DNA from: Colias croceus
Lineage: Eukaryota > Arthropoda > Insecta > Lepidoptera > Pieridae
Reading direction: 5' to 3'
Length of the DNA stretch: 64,000 bases
Assembly: GCF_905220415.1 (NCBI RefSeq)
Contig: NC_059556.1
Location: 4,166,501-4,230,500, forward strand
The position numbers were made by a program, and so were the translations under genes. The notes under the pieces are model-generated. The model did not search any database, was not told the origin of the DNA, and worked only from the letters and a program-made list of their open reading frames with translations. This document shows, piece by piece, positions 25,925-36,305 of the stretch (position 1 is its first letter; every line of letters starts with the position of its first letter).

Positions 25925-26111
25925 TCCATACTAATATTATAAATGCGAAAGTAACTCTGTCTGTCTGTCTGTCTGTTACTCAATCGCGCCTAAACTACTG
26001 AACCAATTTGCATGAAATTTGGTATGGAGATATTTTGATACCCGAGAAAGGACATAGGCTACCTTTGATTGTGAAATATGTACCACGGGCGAAGCCGGGG
26101 CGGACCACTAG
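25925..26111 (+). mobile_element. Helitron-like (Lep1-type) repeat copy
   Basis: Starts TCCATACTAATATTATAAAT, carries the (CTGT)n tract and the GGTATGGAGATATTTTGATA core, and ends CCGGGGCGGACCACTAG. It lies about 670 bp from the inverted copy at 25013, so the two form a large inverted pair around the CAGGGT MITE. Confidence 0.7.
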
Positions 26112-27139
26112 TTATCAATAAGTAAACAGGAAATATACAGATTTGTAAATTATAATATTAGTAGGGATGCATGCATGCTTATAACTTAAATAATAAAAAT
26201 ATTATACTTAATAATAAATAAAAATTAGAATAAAGCCAAGTTTAATGAAAGCGGCTGTATTCGTTAATGATGAAGGTTTTCTTAGAAAACTACTATTGAC
26301 TAATATTTCAATTATAAACAGATCACAGAACATAGAAATGATATAAATATATATTATTATGGATAAAACTTATTATAATATCATAATCATGTCACTTCTT
26401 CTCATAAAGTAAATGAGGCAATTTATTTCCTAGTCTTTGAATGAAGTATTCTTTGTCAATATTTGTTGCAGTTTAATTACATCACACACTAAATATAATC
26501 AATAAGTTATTAAAATTATACTTTTGATAGAGCAAAATTTCTAAAAGATTGATATACCTAATACCTAGCTTAAATAAGAAATTTATAAACTTAGTATAGT
26601 ATTATTTTTCTGTATTTCATATCTTCAATTTGTAATCATATTAAAATATCATAATTTATGTATATATGTGTATGTCAATTCTGTACTATTTCCATAAAAA
26701 GATAAATATGAAATTTAACTTGACTTACATAGTAATCAACTGTGCAGCAGCTGGATCATTGCTGTTCAGAATTATTTATAAACAATTCAAGTTGCAAGGC
26801 AACCAATGCATCTATGTAGTGTAATCAGCTGATAAGAGCGATTGGGACGCGAGGTACGTACGTTGGCAGGTTGCATATGACAGGCGCATGCTTAGATTTT
26901 GACCGAAATCAATTAGAATATTCACTCGTGTTACACATAGCACTGAAGCGCGTGAACCTACGAGCTATGACTAATAATGGACGTCAACAGTTTAGCAGGC
27001 GATACCACGGCTGCGCCGCACGGTGCACAAAATCGAATACCATTACTTATTCACTGATGCAAAATTACAGCCGTGTGCGGCCTACATGCGCAGACAACGT
27101 TTCGTTATGAGCTAGACTTATACCGCCTTCTCAACTCAC
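26112..27139. other. Non-coding stretch before the putative capicua leader exon
   Basis: AT-rich. Short ORFs here have no recognisable family. Nothing else supported. Confidence 0.4.
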
Positions 27140-27360
27140 CGTCGCTTTCCATTGTTAAGAACACGATGCACAGCGTAAACAACCAAACCACATAATAAAA
27201 CAAAATGGAAGTCCGGATCGCGCTCGCAACGAGATGAGAAATTTTATGAGCGCTATGAACACCTCTTGAGTAGTACCTAAAACGTTTGTTACTATCCTAT
27301 CGTAGTATTTTAACAGCCCCCCCACCAAATTATTATCTGCCTTCACTGCACTCGATTGTT
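27140..27360 (-). other. Possible non-coding 5' exon and promoter region of capicua
   Basis: On the minus strand an ATG at 27152 is followed after 13 bases by a strong donor (G/GTGAGT, exon end 27140). Joined to the acceptor before 13899 it would read only eight codons and stop at the next upstream ATG, so it would be leader rather than coding. The upstream boundary is a guess. It could instead belong to an unrelated transcript. No other coding exon was found between 13.9 and 27.1 kb. Confidence 0.25.
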
Positions 27361-29441
27361 CACTTTACAAAGAAATATGTCCACGAACACTATAATACGA
27401 CACACATTGTATAGTTTAACAACGTTTTGCACTAATTTTTACATCCACTTGAAAATAATAATCATTGAAGCGTTTGACATCGCGAGACAAAACACCCACA
27501 CCAAAAAATTCTACATAGCGACTGGCCTGGCCCATAATAATTCCAATTTCCACTCGAATATATTCCTATTTCACTCGTTCACCATTCATTTAATTATTTC
27601 TCAATATGTGCGAAAGAGACAGAAATATATAAATATTTCCCATGTATGAATAGAATCGGTGTTGTGAAGTATCCCTCCCCGGCGCTCTGGCCGAATTCGA
27701 GTTGAATGGACCCGAGACGCGCTCAACCATTGGATCGATTTTAGTCACGTGACATAAATATGTCGCTCTGAAGATTTGTGCCCGCGAAAGTTCAAATATA
27801 AATTAATGTTATCTTAGTATTATTTTATTTTGCCTTAGGTATCGCTTTATATGTTTTATTTATATTTTATGTATATAGTTTACGAAAATACAATTAATAA
27901 TGCATTGCCTCACACGAACACGCCTTTTAAAAATAGTGACATGTACTCAGTTTACCGATTGGGTAAAAAAGTATAGTAGTAAGACTTTTAATTTGTAGTT
28001 ATAGTTTAAGATATTTATCGGTAGGTATATTAATTAATAAATGCTATACACCTAGTAAAATACCTAAGACATATCATAAATCCATGATAAATCGCTATAT
28101 TATTATATTTTAAGATTCTATCAACACCTCGTACGTACCTAGGTATTTACCTACATACAATTTATAAAATGACCGAGTACCGTCATGTCGAGTACAAAAA
28201 CATATAATATATTTAGTCTATTCGTTTCTTCTTATCACTCGAAATAATTATATTCGACTCAAGTCGACAATAAATTCTTAGTTTCTTGTTAGTAGTTGCC
28301 TGTGCTTGTTGCCATTCCAAGTACCTATGTATATGTGTGTTTGACCATGGACGAATATAATGTTTGACTCAGGGGAGAAAATATTTATATATAACGAAGT
28401 ATAACCCGATACTTCGTTCCAAATGTTCATTCAGATATTATTTAGATACCTACTTATATTATTAGTTTCCTTCTCATATCAATATCAGTGTGTAAAATTT
28501 ATTTTTCAATTTATTTGCACATTATTCGCATCACCACTGCTTCGAAACTGCACTCAAACTGTGAAGACAAGCACTGTGAGGAAACCGGACAAAATTAGTC
28601 ACAAAACAAATTATCTGTAAACTCATATAAGGCTGTCTCTGCAGTGTGTACAAACATGAGCAGGAGTCTGAATCCCTATTATACATTTTACTCTTTGATG
28701 AATAGTGTATTTAGATGAAGGTGCAGTTGACAGTACGAAGGTTCCAACTTCCCTACCAACCTATTCAACCTATTACCCTTACCAGTAATTACCTCTCGAC
28801 CCATACGTGATCCAATGTATCTTTTATTGGAATCTATATAATGATTTTTTTTATAATTTCTACTTGTTACATAATATAGATATGCTTCAATATTTAAATC
28901 TAATTTTGACATCAGCGAAACTAATAGCGTTTTATTTATTTGCCACCTATCACCTATGTACATTTAAATAAAAAATGGATGTTTTGGTTGTACCCATGTT
29001 GTACCATTACTATTCTTTATGAAATGATAAATCTAGCAAAGATTATTAGGCTTTAAGTTAATTAATTTTAAGGCTGCCTACTGAGTTTTAGTAGAAATTG
29101 AAAAGTTGTAATTTTTAAAACTCTCTTAAAATTATATCTAGAACGATCTCTATGATCGCAACAAACCTAAATAGAGGAACAAAATGAAATAAAACACGTG
29201 AAGGGTTTTGTATATTTTTTTTATTGTGTATGAAAATATATCCTACTTACTTAGAATTAAGATTAGAAGACTACATTAACTTAATTGCAATTTAAGATAA
29301 AGCAAAGAACTTTTCTAAGTATTTTAATTTTGATTGTTGATGAACTTAAAATTTTTTTGTTACAAAAACTAAATAAAAAAAATGAGCAGGAATAAGTATA
29401 ATTATTAATAAGCTACATATCAGCTAGATTATTTCGTTAAT
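27361..29441. other. Intergenic region between capicua and the dynein light chain gene
   Basis: No coding exon recognised. A GC-richer patch with a CACGTG E-box lies near 27.66-27.78 kb and could be promoter sequence for a minus-strand capicua transcript. The rest is AT-rich. Confidence 0.4.
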
Positions 29442-29447
29442 TTTATT
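29442..29447 (-). terminator. Candidate poly(A) signal of the dynein light chain gene
   Basis: AATAAA on the minus strand about 160 bp downstream of the stop codon at 29607; the nearest canonical hexamer I saw. Confidence 0.5.
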
Positions 29448-29606
29448 CAAGAAGCTCCTAGATCTCTAAATAAGCGAGTGTTATAAAAAATAAGAATACA
29501 ATTTTAAATATGCATACTGCTTATATTTTAGGAATTGGAAGTTGTGTGCTTTGACAAAACATAAATAATATAGAGTACAGTTAAGTATTTTTGCGTAATA
29601 ACACGG

Positions 29607-31214
29607 CTAGATTCCGAGACCGAACACAGATACAATACAGTACATGGTCTTGTTCTCCCAGCGCACAGTGCAAGAGCCATCTGTGTTGTTGTCCCAGTAA
29701 CAGGACGATGCTGTATGAAGCCCAGCGCCATTCTTCTGCATGATTGTACAAGTCACTGAAAGAAGACAATCATTTGATTACTTATACCATAAATTATTAT
29801 CAATATATATTTATTTATCATACTTCATTGTAAATTTATCAGGAATTGAAAAGAAATGAACACAGAAACTTGGAAAGTGGTGAAAAAAAGGTGGCTATTG
29901 CTTAAAAGCAATCTCTTCCAGGCAACCATGTTTATAAATATTCGAAAAAATTATACACAATAGGAGATATTTGATCATGAGTCCACCATTATCATCTCAT
30001 TGTCATTGGTTGCTTGACCAATCAGATCTATGATAAGGTGAGATCGCTTAAAAATTTATTTGAGTCTTTCCGTTCTTTTTGTGTCCAATGCAATATCAAG
30101 TTTTTGATTGCTTTATTTGCACTAATTTAAATATAACAAATTGCTTGCTAGTCTCATGATTGATTCCATTATTTGCAATTTTAATAAACAGATAAGCTAC
30201 CTATATAGTTTCTACAAAAGCAAATGAATGTGATCATTATGTAGATAAATTAAAAAATTTATTAGAAAGTAACAATGTGTCTACAAATAAAAAAAAAAAA
30301 ACAGAGAACAAGCAATATAATAGGTGTGTTTTGTATTTATATACAAAACACACCTATAAATCTGGGTTCTCTTATGTTTACTAAAAGAATAAGGTTAGGT
30401 AACTGTTCTTGTGAATTTTATGACAAATACAAAATGACCTTGGTATGCATTACTTTGGAAAAAAACTTAAAAAAACTTTACAAAAACAAAAGGTTTGATA
30501 ATTGTAAGGCTGCTTTTCCATCTGCAAGAAAACTTCCGCGAGAAATGTCCGACAGTCTGTCTGACAGCAACTTGCAAGTCTACTTGCAGGTGAAAACGCG
30601 GAATTAGACTTGCAAGTTGCTGTCGGACAGACTGTCAGACATTTCTCGCGGAAGTTTTCTTGCAGGTGGACAGACGGCCTTATCCTGGCATTATTTTCCT
30701 TTTTTAATTCCTGTATGTTTCACCGCAGTATTTTACTAGTAAAAAGTTTGTTTTATTTCCTTACCTATGTTATAAAATTTAATAATAATTGTTAGTGAAT
30801 TTGTATCGCAAACATTGTTGGATACTTTATATATATACACATAGAGATTCCGCAATATGATTACTATAATAATTATTTACATTTACACATACTTCGTACG
30901 TCTATTAAATTCAATTGAACAACAGTTAGTATACTTACCAATGTATTTGTATGGTTTTTGAAGTTTTGTCAACTGTCCTAAACAAGATTCTACGACAGCC
31001 GAAGTCCACTGGCTAACTTTGTTGTGCTGATAAGCAGTACCCCCGATTGAATTTTCAATAGCTTCTTTTATAATTTTACTTACATCGTCCACAACGAATT
31101 GATTCTAAAACACGACATGTTAGCATCAACAATCGATATATAAAATACCGTTACTTACAGGTAAATTTATAATCTTACCTCCTCAGATAAATCGTTACAT
31201 TCTTTGACATCCAT
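29607..31214 (-). CDS. Dlc90F: Dynein light chain, Tctex-type (DYNLT1/Dlc90F)
   Basis: Three exons in phase: 31179-31214, 30939-31104 and 29607-29755, giving 116 residues, close to the usual 113 for the family. It is a light chain of cytoplasmic dynein that binds the intermediate chain and adapts cargo to the motor (family knowledge). Exon 1 reads MDVKECNDLSEE. Exon 2 holds VDDVSKIIKEAIENSIGG, YQHNKVSQWT and LTKLQKPYKYI. Exon 3 holds TCTIMQKNGAGLHTASSC, GSCTVRWENKTMYC and ends VSVFGLGI. The match to the Tctex1 consensus runs end to end without breaks. Intron 2 carries a MITE. The gene points away from the palmitoyltransferase, with the Harbinger element now between their starts. Confidence 0.96.
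30320..30357. repeat. Short perfect palindromic hairpin
   Basis: ATAGGTGTGTTTTGTAT is followed immediately by its reverse complement. It lies inside intron 2 of the dynein light chain gene. Confidence 0.8.
30508..30685. mobile_element. Long-hairpin MITE in the dynein light chain intron
   Basis: Two arms of about 75 bp, sharing CTTGCAAGTTGCTGTC and ACATTTCTCGCGGAAGTTTT, pair almost perfectly. The ends read AGGC...GCCT and are flanked by TA, fitting a TA target duplication. No ORF of its own. Confidence 0.75.
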
Positions 31215-31654
31215 GATTTTATATGTGTGTGAAATATATTTTTTGCAACTTCTAGAAATTAGGTAAATACAACAAAATTTTTACGCTATTGCAGAATCTC
31301 AACAGTCAACACTCAACACCAGTCAATTCACAGTAGCCACAGAGCAAGTAGAAAGTAGCTGCCAAATGTGACCACAGAATGTGACAAGAGAAAAAGTCAG
31401 ACATCGAAACCAAGTCGAAATCTGAACCACCTGAACAACATTTTATCTTGTTTTGCATTTAGGTATGTTCAGTAGATCGTGAGTAGATCGTTTATGTGAG
31501 ATTTGAAAGGAGTTTTATATTATGTAATTGGTATTATTTTTATTTAAGTTCGATATTAAAAATATAAGAAATCACAAATTTGCACAAATTCGATATTTTC
31601 CACAATATTTTCCTGTGATTTTCCTAAATCAATTTTGTTCTTCTTGTGTATTAT
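31215..31654. promoter_or_regulatory. Upstream region of Dlc90F, left half of a probable divergent promoter
   Basis: This is the sequence between the dynein light chain start and the left end of the Harbinger element. With 36187-36305 it would make about 560 bp between two divergent starts before the insertion. No specific motifs assigned. Confidence 0.45.
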
Positions 31655-31657
31655 TAA

Positions 31658-31697
31658 AAGCATCTACAGACGCTCCGATTTGGTTGGTGCCAACCAT
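31658..31697 (+). repeat. Left terminal inverted repeat of Harbinger
   Basis: Contains CAGACGCTCCGATTTGGTTG. The CCGATTTGG-type motif recurs several times in the inner right end (35.97-36.14 kb), which suggests subterminal transposase binding sites; that is inference. Confidence 0.9.
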
Positions 31698-31868
31698 ATT
31701 GGAACCGACATGGCAACCATTCCGACATTGCTACAGATCCCCTTATATTACTTTACTCTTTGCTACAGATTGTCCGACGGTTGGCCTTCCAGCTGTCAGT
31801 TGACCATAGAGTTAATATAATATATGCAGTTGACTTTGTTATGAAGTAGTGAACGGACGTCTTGCCTC

Positions 31869-34538
31869 ATGCCACCGGTATTATCGAAAAATGCTAAAAT
31901 AGCGTTGGTTGCAGCAACCATTGTTGCTACAGCACCGCTGCAAAAGGAACAAAGGAAAAAACGAAGAGAATGGGCTAAATTCTACTATAGAAATAGAGAA
32001 AATTACAGTCATATGCGGCTCCTTAAGGAATTGGATGATGAAGATTTCCGAACATATCTTCGAATGACTCCAGAATCATTCGATGAAATATTAAATCTTT
32101 TGAAAAGATATATAGCGAAAACCGATACAGTTATGAGGCAAGCTGTAACTGCCGAAGAAAGATTAGTGGCAACTTTAAAATATCTCGCGTCAGGAAGAGA
32201 ATATAATGATCTTAAATTAAGCACATGTATATCACCACAACTACTGTCTGAGATAATACCAGAGACCTGCGAAGCTATCATTAGAGTACTCAAAGATTAC
32301 CTAAAGGTATGTATTCAATAAAACAACTTTAATATATAAAAAATAGTTTATTTATTTTTCTAAAGTAATAGTATACATAGTATAAAACAAAGTGTCTTTC
32401 TCTGTCCCTATGTCCCTTTGTATGCTTATATATTTAAAACTACGCAACGGATTTTGACGTGGTTTTTTTTCAAACTCAAATTCTTCTTCTTCTTCTTCTC
32501 TTAAATAATGGCTCCTAAAACTCAAACTCAAACATTTATTTATTCAATTAGACTTCTTCGAGAAGCACTTTTGAAACGTCATATTTTTAACATTTACTAC
32601 CGATTCGGAAAGCAGCATCTATGGAGAAGAACCGGCAAGAAACTCCATAGTTGCTCTTTTTATAGATAGAGCGATTCAGGGGAAGGTTTTAGTACATAAT
32701 TTATTAGGTTTTAGACAAAGGCGGGCGGAAAGCTAGTAAAAATTAAAATGGAAAAGTACGAATATCACTGAAAAATTACTTTTTAAAAATCAAATATTTT
32801 TTTAACTCCTTCCCCTTTCCTCTGACTACCTGTTGTTGATTGCTGCTTATGTAATTAATTAATGAATTGGAATCTAATTGTTGCTGGTATGATGATGGTG
32901 GAAGCTGAGGTAATGTTGATGACGTTGATGGCTGACTGAGTTGAAGTGATTGTGATGTATGTGAGTACTTATGTGATGGTGATGGCTGACGATGCTGTGG
33001 GGATGGTGATGGTGATGGTGCAAATGGTGACGGCTGGTGATGCTGAGGTGATGGTGATGGTGATGGTGCAAATGGTGACGGCTGGTGATGCTGAGGTGAT
33101 GGTGATGGTGATGGTGCATATGGTGACGGCTGGTGATGCTGTGGTGATGGTGTTGGTGATGGTGCAAATGGTGACGGCTGGTGATGCTGTGGTGATGGTG
33201 TTGGTGATGGTGCATATGGTGACGGCTGGTGATGCTGTGGTGATGGTGTTGGTGATGGTGCAAATGGTGACGGCTGGTGATGCTGTGGTGATGGTGTTGG
33301 TGATGGTGCAAATGGTGTCGGTTGGTGATGCTGTGGTGATGGTGATGGTGATGGTGCATATGGTGACGGCTGGTGATGCTGAGGTGATGGTGTTGGTGAT
33401 GGTGCATATGTTTGTGGCACCTGCTGCTGGTACGCGTACCCCTGACCTAAATATTGTACTGATCTTCTTTTAATATTTATTGAGGTTTCAAAAGTAAGCA
33501 CTCCTAGTTTTGCATAGAACAATGTTTCTCCTATTAATTTTTCGGCGAGGCATCTTTGTACTTTTGGGAGCTCCTTGAGCTGAGAACTCACGGAGTTCCC
33601 GAAAGCATCAGCTGATGTGCCGTCACCAGATATTAATATTTTAGCAGACTCTAGTAATTCCGACTGTTTCTTTAAAATGTCATTTTGCTTTCTTCTCGTA
33701 ACGCGTTCTCTTTTTGTTGCAGGTTCCTGAAACAGAAAATGACTGGTTACAAATAGCTAAAGACTTTGAAATAAAATGGCAATTTAATCATTGCTTGGGT
33801 GCTATTGACGGCAAACATGTTATTATCGAGAAGCCGCCAAAATCGGGTACACTGTATTATAATTATAAGGGAACTTTTAGCATAGTCCTGCTTGGTATTG
33901 TGAATGCAAATTACGAGTTTATTTATGTAAATATAGGTTCTAATGGCAGTATTTCTGATGGTGGAGTATTCAAACATACAACTTTTCATGAAAAAATGAA
34001 ATCGAACCAACTAAATTTACCATCACCTTCTATTTTACCGCAATCAAATGTTATCGCCCCATATTGTTTTGTGGCAGATAATGCATTTGCCATTAATGAA
34101 AATCTTTTAAAACCATATCCAAGAAGAAATTTGACACATGATCAAAGAATTTTCAATTATAGACTCTCCAGAGCAAGAAGAATTGTAGAAAATGCATTTG
34201 GTATTTTAGCTGAACGTTTTAGAGTATTAAAAAGACCAATTCAAATTAATGTTCATAATGTACCCAAAGTTGTAATGGCTTCATGCACACTGCACAATTA
34301 TTTAAGAAAAAAGTCATCAAACTATATAACAAGAAATTGTGTTGATACCGAGGATACTGAAACATGTACTTTTCGGCCAGGAGACTGGAGATTAAATGAC
34401 AACTTAGTAGGCCTTAACAGAACAGAAAGGCAACGTACTGCAGATGGTAATTCTGTTAGACAAATATTCACTGAATATTTTAACAATCAGGGCCGGGTAC
34501 ATTTTCAAGAAAGAATGATTAATACTATGAATATTTAA
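31869..34538 (+). CDS. Harbinger DDE transposase (two exons)
   Basis: Exons 31869-32306 and 33723-34538 join in phase 0 (CTAAAG/GTATGT donor, TTGTTGCAG acceptor) to give 417 residues, a normal length for the family. Exon 1 carries the N-terminal region (KKRREWAKFYYRNRENYSHM, MTPESFDEILNLL). Exon 2 carries the DDE_4 nuclease core: D175 in GAIDGKHV, D265 in VADNAFA and E302 in RIVENAFGILAERFRVLKR, with the SISDGGVF block between. All three acidic residues are present with normal spacing, so the enzyme may be functional. It cuts and pastes the element, normally with the accessory protein. The 1416-bp intron contains the whole last exon of the opposite-strand gene. Confidence 0.92.
32395..32740. 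mobile_element. Helitron-like fragment interrupted by a LINE 3' end, inside the Harbinger intron
   Basis: The segment 32395-32470 (CTACGCAACGGATTTTGACG) and 32665-32740 (ending GGGCGGAAAGCTAG) look like two parts of one Helitron-like repeat, split by 32517-32664. They resemble the copies at 39637 and 41561. Confidence 0.5.
32517..32664 (-). mobile_element. 5'-truncated copy of the 16-20 kb LINE family
   Basis: Matches the last 150 bp of the LINE at 16285-16440: the ACTCAAACTCAAAC tail, CTTCTTCGAGAAGCACTTTT and AAGAAACTCCATAGTTGCTC. It has the same orientation, and its boundary with the repeat around it is abrupt. It supplies AATAAA-type hexamers on the minus strand downstream of the accessory gene. 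Confidence 0.85.
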
Positions 34539-35914
34539 AGCTTACCTCATCATTATGTGACTGGGAAGAATCCGTCTCCATATTATCAATAACCTCTGTC
34601 GTCGGCGTGATTTTTTCATCCAAGAATAAGAGGTGTTCATAGTACCATAGTGATGGCGTATGCACCTCATCGTTTCCAGCGCCACTAGTCTTGCTAGCTT
34701 CCACCTAAAATATGTAAAATATCCAAATTTATTGTTTACTGAAACCCATAGTTGTTTTATTTCTTCAATAAAGTACTTAGAATATATTATAATGATTTTT
34801 TTACTTGTTAAGTATTGTCAAAACATGTTTTGATTTACCACTATGTATACTTGCTAGTCTTGCTACATCAAGACATGTTTTGATATTGCGCAGCCGTATA
34901 TCACTTCATATTTCTCTTGTTATTTAGACTGTAGAAGCCAGTCTAGGGAATGGGCGAAATCCTTTAGCAATCATGTCATCCATACTAATATTATAAATGC
35001 TAAAGTAACTCTGTCTGTCTGCCTATTACTCAATCACGCCTAAACTACTGAACCAATTTTCATGAAATTTGGTATGGAGATATTTTGATACCCGAGAAAG
35101 GACATAGGCTACTTTTTACCCCGGGAAATAGGATAGATTTTATCCCGGAAATCCCACGGGAACGGGAACTATGCGGGTTTTTCTTTGACTGAAGAGTTCT
35201 TTCTTGAAGAGTTTGTTTGTTTGTTTGTTTGAACGCGCTAATCTCGGGAACTACTGGTCCGATTTGAAAAATTCTTTCGGTGTTAGAAAGTTCATTTATC
35301 GAGGAAGGCTATAGGCTATATATCATCACGCTAAGACCAACAGGAGCTGAGCCACGCGGGTGAAACCGCGGGGCTCAGCTAGTTCATAATAAAACGCAAT
35401 AAAAATAACTACGTTAAAAACAACCGACTTGAAAAACGGAGAAGTAAAAAATAAAAAAGATTTGATATTATTAATTACCTACTACATATTATTTAGATGT
35501 GCTATTTATTAAATAGGTTTGATATTTATTAAATACTTTTTAGTGAATCAAAGTTTCTACATTTCATTTATATGTCATCGAGATCAGACAAAAATGCTCA
35601 TAAATTAAAAACATATAAAACACATTATTTATTTATATACATAACAGGATATTTGACTTGAATTTGCTTACCTTTTTTCGCTCCCTCCTATAGGATGTAC
35701 GCATATTATCTAACTTATTTTTTAATGTTTTTAATGTAGCCCCACTGTCAATTTTTTTTAATAGTTCTAACATAATAATATATGCTTGATTTCGGGCATC
35801 TCTGTTTGCGTAATCTTTATTAGTTAAATCCCATAAACAGGGAAAGTCTTTATATACTTCCAGTAATTTTATTATAATATCACGTTCGGTGACTGTAACT
35901 CCCTCGGCGTTCAT
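32776..35914 (-). CDS. Harbinger accessory protein: MADF domain and Pro-rich repeats
   Basis: Exons 35672-35914, 34546-34704 and 32776-33726 join in phase 0 to about 450 residues. Exon 1 is a MADF/Myb-SANT-like domain (RDIIIKLLEVYKDFPCLW, KLDNMRTSYRRERKK), the DNA-binding partner usual in PIF/Harbinger. Exon 2 (HTPSLWYYEHLLFLDEK) matches the linker of such proteins. Exon 3 begins with a basic helix (KRERVTRRKQNDILKKQSEL), then nine 16-residue Pro/Ser/His repeats and a Gln-rich tail. Start chosen at MNAEGVT; an in-frame ATG at 35953 would add 13 residues. The family role is to bind the element ends and recruit transposase to the nucleus. Its second intron encloses the whole second transposase exon. 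Confidence 0.85.
32981..33412 (-). repeat. 48-bp tandem repeat coding nine 16-residue units
   Basis: Nine units of the type PSPYAPSPTPSPQHHQ, differing at Y/F and T/S. The array is open in several frames on both strands, which produces long spurious His-rich and Val/Met-rich ORFs. Confidence 0.9.
34979..35382 (+). mobile_element. Composite Helitron-like repeat in intron 1 of the accessory gene
   Basis: Starts TCCATACTAATATTATAAAT and runs through the GGTATGGAGATATTTTGATA core. It then passes at about 35.2 kb into a second repeat type (GTTTGTTTGTTTG, AATCTCGGGAACTACTGGTC) ending GGGGCTCAGCTAG. It is inserted inside the Harbinger element, so it is younger than that insertion or was carried with it. 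Confidence 0.6.
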
Positions 35915-36143
35915 GTTGACACACCGGCGGCGTTGCGAATGCGAATGAGTCAATTACCTATATTACTCTATGGAATGAGCCGATTTGGTCGGAACAAAGC
36001 TTACAAACGTTCCAATTTGGTTGGGTCGGATAGGAAGTTGGTTTGGTTGGTATCGCTGGCGCATCCGACCACGTCAAACCAATATTAATAATAATTATGT
36101 CGGACCGACCGCTCTCTACACTTTCCGATTTGGTCGTGGTCGG

Positions 36144-36183
36144 ATGGTTGGCACCAACCAAATCGGAGCGTCTGTAGATGCTA
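36144..36183 (-). repeat. Right terminal inverted repeat of Harbinger
   Basis: Reverse complement of the left end over 39 of 40 bases. The accessory gene starts about 230 bp inside it. Confidence 0.9.
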
Positions 36184-36186
36184 TAA

Positions 36187-36305
36187 GGCATGGCAATAAA
36201 AAAACGCAACTTTCATTTCGTTTCGTTCATTTTATGTTGTCACTTGTCATTTTCAGTTCGGGTTCGGGTTGAACTATGGATATATTCGTAATAAATTAAT
36301 TTTAA
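36187..36305 (+). promoter_or_regulatory. 5' leader/promoter of the DHHC gene, right half of a probable divergent promoter
   Basis: 119 bp between the Harbinger target duplication and the start codon at 36306. No TATA-like box was obvious. Confidence 0.4.

Larger units (their letters stand above)
31658..36183. mobile_element. Complete PIF/Harbinger DNA transposon
   Basis: A 4.5-kb element with 40-bp inverted ends (31658-31697, 36144-36183) that match except for the outermost base. A flanking TAA (31655-31657, 36184-36186) fits the TWA target duplication of the family. It carries the two genes expected of PIF/Harbinger, transposase and a DNA-binding accessory protein, both read inward from the ends. 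Both reading frames are intact after splicing. A Helitron-like repeat interrupted by a LINE 3' fragment sits in the transposase intron. Confidence 0.9.

Noticed and set aside
26871..27110. 79-codon plus-strand ORF near the capicua leader
   Set aside because: No recognisable motif, no splice context and low-complexity surroundings.
29528..29769. Two overlapping ORFs over the last dynein light chain exon
   Set aside because: Alternative frames of exon 29607-29755. The Tctex1 frame is the third one and ends at TAG 29607.
32874..33473. Long His-rich and Met/Val-rich ORFs on both strands
   Set aside because: Shadow frames of the 48-bp repeat in the accessory protein exon. The Pro/Ser/His frame alone joins in phase to the upstream exons.
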